DNA of 64,000 bases, taken from the NCBI GenBank assembly GCA_026874595.1, contig CM049313.1:36010159-36074158 (forward strand), given 5' to 3'. This DNA comes from Sipunculus nudus. Its lineage: Eukaryota; Annelida; Sipuncula; Golfingiida; Sipunculidae. This document shows, piece after piece, positions 37,889-49,275 of this stretch. The position numbers were made by a program, and so were the translations under genes. A model generated the notes under the pieces. That model ran no database searches, was not told the DNA's origin, and was given only the letters and a program-made list of their open reading frames with translations. Within the stretch, counting starts at the first letter, position 1; every line of letters begins with the position of its first letter.

Positions 37889-37990
37889 AACTAATCGCGG
37901 CACTCTCCACGGCTCAGATTTTGACGTTCGGTAGACTGTATATAGGTGGAAGAAACCGGAGAACCCGGAGAAAACCACCGGCCTGTTCAC
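37889..37990. repeat. Dispersed repeat, copy 1 ('accggagaacccggagaaaaccacc' type)
   Basis: About 100 bp beginning ctaatcgcggcactctcc and containing 'gtggaagaaaccggag' and 'aaaaccaccggcctg'. It aligns throughout with 55159-55254 in the same orientation at roughly 70-75% identity. I recall related sequences as common short interspersed repeats in molluscs. No RNA polymerase III promoter boxes are clear, so the class is unassigned. Confidence 0.55.
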
Positions 37991-38640
37991 CAGCTCTTTA
38001 CTAAACACATGATATACATTTTTATAGAATAATCTTTTTTTATCTCAAAAGATCCCACAAATTAAAATATTTTTAGGGTTTTAAATCTATTAGGATTTAT
38101 CTATTGCTGAAGGTGAGAGCAAGAAAGTCTTAGTTATAAACTCCGGCTGATGTATATACATCTTCCAAATGTTAATCCACACAGAGATTAATGTGCATGA
38201 CAGATTATATTACCACTAGCCTACGCGTCATCTGCACATAATAAGTAATTAGAAGCCGCTGGTGTTAATTGAATTCAGTTCTGTGGCCTGGGTGGGTTCT
38301 TCTGGTAGTTTCTCCGGAGGTCAAAACAGGGGTCAAGTGATGACACACCTGAACATACAACTGTTAATGACAGTTGCATCACGTGTTAACCTCAGCGTCA
38401 TCCTTACCAGCTTCCTTCCACGTAGGTACCATGGCAACCAGTGTTCTGCACAAAGAAGACGGGCAATCGTGAGTTTCATCCATTAGCAGAAGGTTTGTTA
38501 ACAAGACAAGATGCAAAAAAGCTAATACCGGGGCATGAGAGATGTATACTGTTGTAGCGACTTGGCCGAAGGGAGAAGTACACCTAATTAAGTCAAGCCC
38601 ACGAAGCCTGGCTCTCAAGGTCTTCTTACGAAACCTGGGA
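37991..38640. other. Unique DNA, nothing recognised
   Basis: No recognised gene. Short frames of 74 and 79 codons overlap on opposite strands. Confidence 0.5.
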
Positions 38641-38649
38641 AGACAAGGA

Positions 38650-38955
38650 CACGAGAGAGAAAGATAAAGAGAGAGAGAGACAGAGAGAGACAGACAGACA
38701 CACAGACAGAGACACAGGCAGACAGACAGACAGAATGATAGAAAGAAAAACGAATAGACTCACAAAGAGATGGAGAGACAGAGAGGGACACATAGACAGA
38801 CACAACGATAAAAAAAGAAAGAAAGACAAAAGAGACCCACAGAGAGATGGAAAGATACACAGAGAAGTGAAAAGAGGGACAAACAAGCAGAAAAACGGAG
38901 AATATAAAGAATGCTTTAAGAAAGGAGAGGGAGAGAGGAGGAGGAGGAGGAGGAG

Positions 38956-39004
<49 letters not shown>

Positions 39005-39060
39005 GAAAGAAACAAAAAAGACATATCGTGAGAGAGAGAGATATATTCAGATATTCAGAC
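38650..39060. repeat. Purine-rich GA/GACA/GGA repeat block
   Basis: About 400 bp of strongly purine-biased plus strand: GAGA and GACA repeats, then (GGA)n at 38936-38960 and a (GA)n run at about 38960-39000. Overlapping frames are Ser/Leu-rich on the minus strand and Arg/Glu-rich on the plus strand, as such repeats dictate. It can form triplex DNA. Confidence 0.9.
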
Positions 39061-39715
39061 AGATTTTTTATATATTTAGAGAGACGTAACAAAGCGACAT
39101 TGTGACAAAAAAAAAAGAGGAAAAGTATCCTCTCTCTGACTCCTATGGTGTGTGTATGAATATGCGTGTGTGTGTTTGAGAGAAACAAATATATAATGAT
39201 GCGTACATGGCATACAGGCGACGAAAGAGGGAGCACATGGGGGTAGAGGATAGAGGGGAGGATAACCTCTCTTGTATGAAAAGATTAAGACGGACTTACG
39301 AAAAAGACAGACAGAGATGAAGAAGCGACAGAAATGGAAAGTAAAAAAAAATACGACCTGTATGCGTGTGACCAAAGTAGAGGACACTCTCCAGAGCACT
39401 GAAGTCCGTCCCTCTTGAGCCATAAGAAAAAAAAACATCCTATGAACTTTATCCCGTCCTTTCCAGACACCTAAAGCCAGACCTATTGAATTTAACACTG
39501 ACACATTAAAAAAAACAATAAAATTATACCAGAGTGATAACCTAACATGCCATGCTTTTGGCACTAATACAGAGGTATCCGAACATCTCAGACTTCAGGT
39601 GTCCGTACAGGGAAATCTCAGTGATACAAAGATAAAGGCATTTACAGATAAATATGCAGATAAAATATAAATAGATACGTCACTCAGCATCGTCACTAGG
39701 CAATCGCAAGACCTA
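39061..39715. other. Spacer before the satellite, nothing recognised
   Basis: Unique sequence with a short GTGT patch. A 162-codon minus frame (39076-39564) crosses it, but its sequence is Phe/Ser/Leu-rich, without a recognisable domain, and it runs into the purine-rich repeat translation. I do not accept it as a gene. Confidence 0.5.
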
Positions 39716-42230
39716 ACAAGATCTAACATCCCTCTTTAGTGACTGTCTGGTGAAGATGTACACGTGGAAATCTAACATCACTCTTTAGTGACTGTCTGGT
39801 GAAGATGTACATGTGGAAGTTCAGACGTCCCTCTTTAGTGACGGTCTGATTGAGATGTACACGTGGGAGATCTAACATCACTCTTTAGTGACTGTCTGAT
39901 GGAGATGTACACGTGGAAGTTCAGACGTCCCTCTTTAGTGACTGTCTGATGGAGATGTACACGTGGAAGTTCAGACGTCCCTCTTTAGTGACTGTCTGGT
40001 GAAGATGTACACGTGGAAGTTCAGACGTCCCTCTTTAGTGACTGTCTGGTTGAGATGTACACGTAAAAGTTCAGACGTCCCTCTTTAGTGACTGTCTGGT
40101 TGAGATGTACACGTGGGAGATCTAACATCACTCTTTAGTGACTGTCTGGTGGAGATGTACACGTGGGAGATCAGAAGTCCCTCTTTAGTGACTGTCTGGT
40201 TGAGATGTACACGTGGGAGATCTAACATCACTCTTTAGTGACTGTCTAGTGGAGATGTACACGTGGGAGAACTAACATCACCCTTTAGAGACTGTCTGGT
40301 GGAGATGTACACGTGGGAGATCTAACATCACTCTTTAGTGACTGTCTGATGGAGATGTACACGTGGAAGTTCAGACGTCCCTCTTTAGTGACTGTCTGGT
40401 TGAGATGTACACGTGGGAGATATAACATCACTCTTTAGCGACTGTCTGGTGGAGATGTCAAGTGGAAGTTCAGACGTCCCTCTTTAGTGACTGTCTGGTT
40501 GAGATGTACACGTGGGAGATCTAACATCACTCTTTAGCGACTATCTGGTGGAGATGTACACGTGGGAGATCAAACATCACTCTTTAGTGACTGTCTGGTG
40601 GAGAAGAACACGCGGGAGATCTAACATCACTCTTTAGTGACTGTCTGGTGGAGATGTACACGTGGGAGAACTAACATCACTCTTTAGTGACTGTCTGGTG
40701 AAGATGTACACGTGGGAGATCTAACATCACTCTTTAGTGACTGTCTGATGGAGATGTACACGTGGAAGTTAAGACGTCCCTCTTTAGTGACTGTCTGGTG
40801 GAGATGTACACTCTTTAGTGACTGTCTGGTGGAGATGTACACGCGGGAGATCTAACATCACTCTTTAGTGACTGTCTGGTGAAGATGTAGACGTGGAAAT
40901 CTAACATCACTCTTTAGTGACTGTCTGGTGAAGATGTACACGTGGAAGTTCAGACGTCCCTCTTTAGTGACTGTCTGGTTGAGATGTACACGTGGGAGAT
41001 CTAACATCACTCTTTAGTGACTGTCTGATGGAGATGTACACGTGGAAGTTCAGACGTCCCTCTTTAGTGACTGTCTGGTGGAGATGTACACTCTTTAGTG
41101 ACTGTCTGGTGGAGATGTACACGCGGGAGATCTAACATCACTCTTTAGTGACTGTCTGGTGAAGATGTAGACGTGGAAATCTAACATCACTCTTTAGTGA
41201 CTGTCTGATGGAGATGTACACGTGGAAGTTCAGACGTCCCTCTTTAGTGACTGTCTGGTGGAGATGTACACTCTTTAGTGACTGTCTGGTGGAGATGTAC
41301 ACGCGGGAGATCTAACATCACTCTTTAGTGACTGTCTGGTGAAGATGTAGACGTGGAAATCTAACATCACTCTTTAGTGACTGTCTGGTTGAGATGTACA
41401 CGTGGGAGATCTAACATCACTCTTTAGCGACTATCTGGTGGAGATGTACACGTGGGAGATCAGAAGTCCCTCTTTAGTGACTGTCTGGTTGAGATGTAAA
41501 CGTGGGAGATCTAACATCACTCTTTAGTGACTGTCTGGTGGAGATGTACACGTGGGAGAACTAACATCACTCTTTAGTGACTGTCTGGTGGAGATGTACA
41601 CGCGGGAGATCTAACATCACTCTTTTGTGACTGTCTGGTAGAGATGTACACGTGGGAGATCTAAATTCACTCTTTAGTGACTGTCTGGTGAAGATGTACA
41701 CGTGGGAGATCTAACATCACTCTTTAGTGACTGTCTGATTGAGATGTACACACGGGAGAACTAACATCACTCTTTATTGAGTGTCTGGTGGAGCAGTACT
41801 CGTCGGACTTCTCACGTCCCTCTTTAGTGACTGTCTGGTTGAGATGTACACGTGGGAGATCTAACATCACTCTTTAGTGACTGTCTGGTGGAGATGTACA
41901 CGTGGGAGAACTAACATCACTCTTTAGTGACTGTCTGGTGGAGATGTACACGCGGGAGATCTAACATTACTCTTTTGTGACTGTCTGGTAGAGATGTACA
42001 CGTGGGAGATCTAAATTCACTCTTTAGTGACTGTCTGGTGAAGATGTACACGTGGGAGATCTAACATCACTCTTTAGCGACTGTCTGATGGAGATGTACG
42101 CGTGGGAGATCAGACGTCCCTCTTTAGTGACTGTCTCATTGAGATGTACACACGGGAGAACTAACATCACTCTTTATTGAGTGTCTGGTGGAGCAGTACT
42201 CGTGGAACTTCTCACGTTCCTCTTTAGTGA
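39716..42230. repeat. 50-bp satellite, family A (homogeneous part)
   Basis: About 50 copies of a 50-bp unit, ctctttagtgactgtctggt followed by ggagatgtac, acgtgggaga and tctaacatca. A second version ends 'acgtggaagttcagacgtcc', and the two often alternate, giving 100-bp dimers. Three copies are cut to about 30 bp, ending at 40810, 41090 and 41270. The reverse complement of the family A unit contains taa, tga and tag, so this part has no long frames. The left boundary is sharp, at 'aacaagatctaacatccctc'. Confidence 0.96.
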
Positions 42231-43740
42231 CTGTCTTGAGGAGAGATGAAAACCTGGGAGGTCAGACGTCCCTTTTTAGAGAATGTCTAATGGAGATGTA
42301 AAAATGGGAGATCGGACGTAACTCTAAAGGGATGGTCTGGTTGAGATGTGCACGTGGGAGATCTTACATCTCTCTTTAGTGACTGTCTGGAGGAGATGTA
42401 AACGTGGGAGATCAGACGTCCCTCTTAAGAGATTGTCTGTTAGAGGTATACCCATGGGAGATATGACGTCCCTCTTTGGAGATTGTCTGTTGGAGATACA
42501 CACGTGGGAGATCTTCAGTGGCTGTTTGGGGGATATGAAAACTTGGAATATCAAACGTCCCACTTTAGACATTGTCTGGTGGAGGTATACACATGGGAGA
42601 TCAGACGTCCCTCTTTAGTGTCTGGCCGGTGGAGATGTAAACGTGGGAGATCAGAAGTCCCTCTTTAGTGGCTGTTTTGGGGAGATGAAAACGTGGGATA
42701 TTAGACGTCCCACTTTAGAGATTGTCTGTTGGAGGTATACACGCGGGAGTTCTGACGTCCCTATTTAGTAATTCTTCGTTGGAGGTATACACGTGGGAGA
42801 ACTAAAATCACTTTTTAGTGACTGTCTGGTGAAGATTTACACGTGGAAGTTCAGACGTCCCTCTTTCGTGACTGTCTGGTTGAGATGTACACGTGGGAGA
42901 TCAAACATCACTCTTTAGTGACTGTCTGGCGGAGATGTAAACGTGGGAGATCAGACGTCCCTCTTTAGTGACTCTCTGGTTGAGATGTACACGTGGGAGA
43001 TCTAACATCACTCTTTAGCGACTGTCTGATGGAGATGTACACGCAGGAGAACTAACAACACTCTTTATTGACTGTCTGTTGGAGATGTACACGTGGGAGA
43101 TCTGACGTCCCTCTTTAGAGATTGTCTGTTGGGGTTTAACACGCGGGAATTCTGACGTCCCTCTTAAGTAATTCTTCGTGGAGGTATACACGTAGGAGAT
43201 CTAACATCACTCTTTATCGACTGTCTGGTGGAGGTGTACACGTCGGAGTTCTCACGTCCCCCTTTAGTGACTGTCTGATGGAGATGTAAACGTAAGAGAT
43301 TAGACCTCCCGCTTTAGTGACTGTCTGGTGGAGATGTAAACGTGAGAGATCAGACGTCCCTCTTTAGGTACTGTCTGATGGAGATGTTAATGTGAGAGAT
43401 CAGACGTCCCTCTTTAGTGATTGTCTGTTGGAGGTATACACGTAGGCGATAAGACGTCCCCTATTAGTGACTGTCTCGTTGAGATGTAATCGTGGGAGAT
43501 AAGACGTCCCTCTTTAGAGATTGTTATTCTAGGTATACACGTGGGAGATCTGACGTGCCTGTTTAGAGATTGCCTGTTGGAGGTATACACATGGGAGATC
43601 AGACGTCCCTCTTTAGTGAATGGCTGGTGGACATGTAAACGTGAGAGGTAAGACGTCCCTCTTTAGATAATGTCTGTTGGAGGTGTAAAAGTAGGAGATC
43701 TGACGTCCCTCTTTAGTGACTGTATGTTTAAGGTTTACAC
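42231..43740. repeat. 50-bp satellite, divergent transition zone
   Basis: Units remain recognisable but vary in length and sequence and mix features of the two families ('ggaggtatacacgtgggaga' with 'ctctttagagattgtctg'). Divergence between neighbouring units is clearly higher here than on either side, as expected for a boundary between two zones that homogenise separately. Confidence 0.88.
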
Positions 43741-46700
43741 GTGGGAGTTCTGACGTCCTTCTGCAATGACTGCCAAGTGAATGGTACATGCAGGAGATCT
43801 GACGTCCCTCTGTGCTGGCTGTCTGGTGGAGGTGTACACCGGGATATCTGACGTCCCTCTGTTCTGACTGTCTGTTGGAGGTATGCCCGCGGGAGATCTG
43901 ACGTTCCTCTGTTCTGTCTGTCTGGTTGAGATATACATGCGGGAGATCTGACCTACGTCTGTTCTAACTGTCTGGTGGAGGTATAAACGCGGGAGATATG
44001 ACGTCCTTCTGTTCGGACTGCTTGGTGGAGGTAAACGTGCGTGATCTGACCTCCGTTTGCTCCGACTGTCTGAAGTAGGTTCAACGCGGGAGATATCACG
44101 TCATACTGTTCTGACTGTCTGGTGGAGGTATACAGGCGGGAGATCTGACCTCCCTCTGTCCTGACTATCTAGTGGAGGTATAAACGCGGGAGATATGACG
44201 TCCCTCTGTTCGGACTGCTTGGTGGAGGTAAACGTGCGTGATCTGACCTCCCTCTGTTCTGACTATTTGAAGTAGGTTCAACGCGGGAGATACGACGTCC
44301 CACTGTTCTGACTGTCTGATGGAGGTGTACACGTTGAATATCTGACCTCCCTCTCTTCTGACTGTCCGGTGGAGGTTTACACGTGGGAGATCTGACGTCC
44401 CTCTGTTTTGACTGCTTGTTGGAGGTATTCAAGTGGGAGATCTGACCTCCCTCTGTTCCGACTGTCTGATGGAGGTATACACGTGAGAGATCTGACCTCC
44501 CTCTGTTTTGACTGTCCGGTGGAGGTTTACACGTGGGAGATCTGACGTCCCTCTGTTCTGACTGCTTGTTGGAGGTATTCAAGTGGGAGATCTGACCTCC
44601 CTCTGTTCCGACTGTCTGATGGAGGTATACACGTGAGATATCTGACCTCCCTCTGTTTTGACTGTCCGGTAGAGGTTTGCACGTGGGAGATCTGACCTCC
44701 CTCTGTTCTGACTGTCCGGTGGAGGTTTATACGTGGGATATCTGACCTTCCCCTGTTCTGACTGTCTTGGGGAGGTATACACGCAAGAGATCTGACGTCC
44801 CTCTGTAGTGAGTGTCTGATGGAGGTATACACCCGGGAGATCTGACGTGTCTCTCTAGTGATTGCCTGGTGGAGGTATACATGCGAGAGAGCTGACGTCC
44901 CTCTGTTCTGAATTTCTGCCGCAGGTATACACGCGGGAGATCTGACGTCCGTCTGTAGAGACTGTCTGGTGGAGGTATACACGCGGGAGATCTGACGTCC
45001 TTCTGTAGTGACTGTCTGGTGGAGGTATACACGCGAGAGATCTGGCGTCCCTCTGTAGTGACTGCCTGGTGGAGGTTTACACGCGGGAGATCTGACGTCC
45101 CTCTGTTCCGACTGTCTCATGGAGGTAAACACGTGGGAGATCTGACGTCCCTCTGTTCTGACTGTCCGGTAGAGGTTTGCACGTGGGAGATCTGACCTCC
45201 CTCTGTTCTGACTGTCCGGTGGAGGTTTATACGTGGGAGATCTGACCTCCCCCTGTTTTGACTGTCTGGGGGAGGTATACACGCAAGAGATCTGACGTCC
45301 CTCTGTAGTGAGTGTCTGATGGAGGTATACACGTGGGAGATCTGACGTGTCTCTCTAGTGATTGTCTGGTGGAGGTATATATGCGAGGGAGCTGACGTCC
45401 CTCTGTTCTGAATTTCTGCCGCAGGTATACACCCGGGAGATCTGACATCCCTCTGGTCAAACTTTCAAGTGGAAGTTTACCCGCGGGATATCTGACGTCC
45501 GTATGTAGTGTCTGTCTGGTGGAGGAACACGCGGGAGATCTGACGTCCCTTAGTAATGACTGTCTGGTGGAGGTATACACGTGAGAGATCTGACGTCTCT
45601 CTGTAGTGATTGTCTGGTGGAGGTTTACACGCGAGAGATCTGGCTTCCCTCTGTAGTGACTGTATGGTGGAGGTATACACGCGGGAGATCTGACGTCCCT
45701 CTGTAGAGACTGTCTAGTGGAGGTATACATGCGGGAGATCTGACGTGTCTCTGTAGTGAGTGTTTGGTGGAGGTAAACATGTGGGACATCTAACCTCCCT
45801 CTGTAGTGATTGTCTGGTGAAGGTATATACACGCGGGAGATCTGACGTCCCTCTGTAGTGAGTGTCTTGCTGGTGGAGGGTATACGCGCAAGAGATCTGA
45901 CGTGTCTCTGTAGTGACTGTCTTGTTGAGGAATACACGCGAGAGATCTGGCGTCCCTCTGTAGTGACTGTCTGGTGGAGGTTTACACGCTGGAGATCTGA
46001 CGTGTCTCTGTGGTGATTGTCGAGTGGATGTTTACACGTGGGAGATCTAACGTCCCTCTGTAGTGATTGTCTGCTGAAGGTAGACACGCGAGAGATCTGG
46101 CGTCCCTCCGTAGTGACTGTCTGGTGGAGGTCTACACGCGAGAGATCTGGCGTCCCTCTGTAGTGACTGTCTGGTGGAGGTATACACGCGGGAGATCTGA
46201 CGTGCCTCTGTAGTGATTGTCTGGTGAAGGTATACACGCGAGAGTTCTGGCGTCCCTCTGTAGTGACTGTCTGGTGCAGGTTGACACGCGTGAGATCTGA
46301 TGTGTCTCTGCTCTGAATTTCTGCCGCAGGTATACACGCAGGAGATCTGACGTCCTTCTGTAGTGACCGTCTGGTGGAGGTATACACGCGAGAGATCTGG
46401 CGTCCCTCTGTAGTGACTGCCCGGTGGTGGTATACACGCGGGAGATCTGACCTCCCTCTGTTCCGACTGTCTCATGGAGGTATACACGTGAGAGTCTCTC
46501 TGTAGAGTCCCTCTGTAGAGACTGTCTGGTGGAGGTATACACGCGGGAGATCTGACGTCCTTCTGTAGTGACCATCTGGTGGAGGTATACACGCGAGAGA
46601 TCTGGCGTCCCTCTGTAGTGACTGCCTGGTGGTGGAAGACGCGCGGGAGATCTGACCTCCCTCTGTTCCGACTGTCTCATGGAGGTATACACGTGGGAGA

Positions 46701-48069
46701 TCTGACGTCCCTCTGTTCTGACTGTGCGGTAGAGGTTTGCACGTGGGAGATCTGACCTCCCTCTGTTCTGACTGTCCGGTGGAGGTTTATACGTTGGAGA
46801 TCTGATCTTCCCCTGTTCTGACTGTCTGGGGGAGGTATACACGCAAGAGATCTGACGTCCCTCTGTAGTGAGTGTCTGATGTAGGTATACACGCGGGAGA
46901 TCTGGCGTCCCTCTGTAGTGACTGTCTGGTGGAGGTATACACGCGGGAGATCTGACGTGCCTCTGTAGTGATTGTCTGGTGAAGGTATACACGCGAGAGT
47001 TCTGGCGTCCCTCTGTAGTGACTGTCTGGTGCAGGTTGACACGCGGGAGATCTGATGTGTCTCTGTAGTGATTGTCTGGTGGAGGTTTACACGTGGGAGA
47101 TCTAACGTCCCTCTGTAGTGATTGTCTGATGAAGGTATACACGCGAGAGATCTGGCGTCCCTCTGTAGTGACTGCCTGGTGGAGGTATACTCGCGGGAGA
47201 TCTGACGTCCATTTGTAGTGAGTGTCTGGTGGAGGTACACACGCGGGAGATCTGACGTCCCTCTGTAGGGAGTGTCTGGTGGAGGTATACACGTGGGAGA
47301 TCTGATGTCCCTCTGTAGTGACTGTGTAGTTGAGGTATACAAGTGGGAGATCTGACGTGTCTCTGTAGTGACTGTCTAGTTGAGGTATACACGTGGGAGA
47401 TCTGACGTGCCTCTGTAGTGACTGTCTGGGGGATGTATACACGCCGGAGATCTGACGTGCCTCTGTATAGTGACTGTCTAGTTAAGGTATACACGCGGGC
47501 GATCTGACGTCCCTCTGCAGTGACTGTCTAGTTGAGGTATACACTTGGGAGATCTGACGTATCTATGTAATGACTGTCTGGGGGAGGTATACACGCGGGA
47601 GATCTGACGTCCCTCTGTAGTTACTGTCTGGTGGAGGAATACACGTGGGAGATCTGACGTGTCTCTGTAGTGATTGTCTAGTGGTGGTTTACACGTGGGA
47701 GCTCTAACGTCCCTCTGTAGTGATTGTCTGGTGAAGGTATACACGCGGGAGATCTGACGTCCCTCTGTAGTGACTGTCTGGTTGAGGTATACACGTGGGA
47801 GATCTGACGTGCCTCTGTAATGTCTGCCTGCTTTAGGTGTCCAAGCGGGAGATCTGACGTCCCTTTGTAGTGACTGTCCGGTTGAGGTATACGCGTGGGA
47901 GATCTGACGTCCTTCTGTAGTGACGGTCTGGGGAAGGTATTCACGCGGGAGATCTGACGTGTCTCTGTAAGGTCTGTTTGCTTTAGGTGTGCCCGCGGGA
48001 GATCTGACGTCCCTTGTAGTGACCGTCTGGTGGAAGTATACACGCGAAAGATATGAATTCCCTCTGTAG
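43741..48069. repeat. 50-bp satellite, family B, stop-free on the minus strand
   Basis: About 86 copies of the unit ggaggtatac, acgcgggaga, tctgacgtcc, ctctgtagtg, actgtctggt (or ctctgttctg in place of ctctgtagtg). It differs from family A at about seven of 50 positions. Its reverse complement lacks stop codons in all three frames, so long minus frames arise (436 codons at 46132-47442, 386 at 45227-46387, 251 at 44527-45282). Because 50 is not a multiple of three, each frame cycles through all three translations every 150 bp (50 residues). Blocks are also duplicated at 150- and 500-bp offsets. I regard the frames as by-products; no signal peptide, domain or codon bias is apparent. Confidence 0.95.
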
Positions 48070-48913
48070 ATGTTTATCAATATAAATGTACACGTGTTTC
48101 ATTATATTAAGAAAGATAACAGAGTATATAGAAAAAAAGATCTTTTCATACTGGCCAGTTAAAATATTTTTAGAAAGCTTGCTATATTAATGTAGGAGAA
48201 AAACATATATTGCGACCTACTGAATCCTATAATTTGGAGACATGATGAAAAAAGCAATAACGATTGTGAAGAAAATATATAGTTTATCATGTGACTTAGT
48301 TCATATTATTAATCTTTTACAAAGCTAAGCATAAAAATTATCCCTAGATATTACTATTACAAAATCTGTGATTAAAATCACGGAAACGTATTTAGCAAGA
48401 GTGCGTCCACATAACCACCAAAGTCTATGTATGGCGCCGATGACGTCACACGGGGAACGCTGATATCGCCTCAGATTAATGTAAAACAAAGCACGTTCGT
48501 TCCCGAGTGTCACAAATCATTAACATCAAAAGTCACCTCAGTCCGAGTTCACAGTGCTCTTATTGTATCTGGCATTGTTTCCAGGCCGGTGCCCTGTGGT
48601 TACAGCTGTCTGACATTGCTTAGATAAGATATGCTTCATTTGATTGGTTTATCTAGCCACTTGTCAATGTCAAACATACACGAAATGGAGCACGTGCTCA
48701 ATAGTTCCTAAAACAACTGTTTGGTGATTTAAAGTTAAATCCGTCATTTCTCAGTTAAATTAGGGATTGTAAAATTAAATACTTTCATTCGTAGTTATCA
48801 GCTGTACGCATAACCACATGCTCGGCATGAAATCTTTATATCAACTCGATGCAAGTGAGCTATTGCACGAAAGTTCATCAGGACCTTTAATTCGTATCAG
48901 AGGAAAATCTGTT
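48070..48913. other. Unique DNA downstream of the satellite, with a CRE motif
   Basis: No gene recognised. A perfect TGACGTCA lies at 48441-48448 in a short complex stretch (48360-48660) with 62- and 66-codon frames on opposite strands that match nothing known. Confidence 0.45.
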
Positions 48914-48936
48914 TAATATATATACATATATATGTG

Positions 48937-48983
<47 letters not shown>
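48914..48983. repeat. (TA)n microsatellite with ATGTGTATG interruption
   Basis: An interrupted TA tract, then about 22 pure TA copies. Confidence 0.94.
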
Positions 48984-48985
<2 letters not shown>

Positions 48986-49230
48986 TCAAGAGCCTAAGGG
49001 CCCGAAATCACGTTTTATTCAACCACACGCGCATTTCATCAAAAAGTAACTGATTTACTATAAGTGAAAGGATTGATTGAATACAATAGGACGGCGTTAT
49101 AAGATTATTTATAAAAATGTATTTTTTTAGTTAAAATGACTTTTGAATATTTACGTTGTTTATATCGTGCATGGCGGTAAATATACATATATAAATGTTT
49201 CGTCTCTCTTCCTCTTTCAAACTCTCTCTT

Positions 49231-49275
49231 AAATTTAAAAAACGCCCCGCTTTTTGCGGGGCGTTTTTTTAAATT
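49231..49275. other. GC-rich hairpin flanked by A- and T-runs, shaped like an intrinsic terminator
   Basis: The left arm (49231-49250, ending aacgccccgc) and right arm (49256-49275, starting gcggggcgtt) pair around a ttttt loop. The 8-bp core gcggggcg/cgccccgc is perfect, and pairing extends through A6/T7 and aaattt/aaatt with one bulge. This is the layout of a bidirectional bacterial rho-independent terminator, yet the flanks are typical of this eukaryotic window. It may be a small palindromic mobile-element remnant, a chance palindrome or an assembly artefact. Confidence 0.75.

Noticed and set aside
39076-39564. 162-codon minus-strand frame
   Set aside because: Low-complexity Phe/Leu/Ser-rich protein running into purine-repeat DNA, with no domain or start context.
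39716-48069. CRISPR-like array
   Set aside because: There are no unique spacers: the whole 50-bp unit repeats head to tail, in a eukaryotic context.
44527-48080. Long minus-strand frames (up to 436 codons) as a gene
   Set aside because: The 50-bp family B unit lacks stops in all three minus frames, so the frames are automatic. They overlap one another in different frames and have no recognisable domain. Kept as a finding, not as a CDS.
49231-49275. Functional bacterial transcription terminator
   Set aside because: No bacterial gene, ribosome binding site or operon exists on either side. Only the shape matches, so it is listed as an unexplained hairpin.
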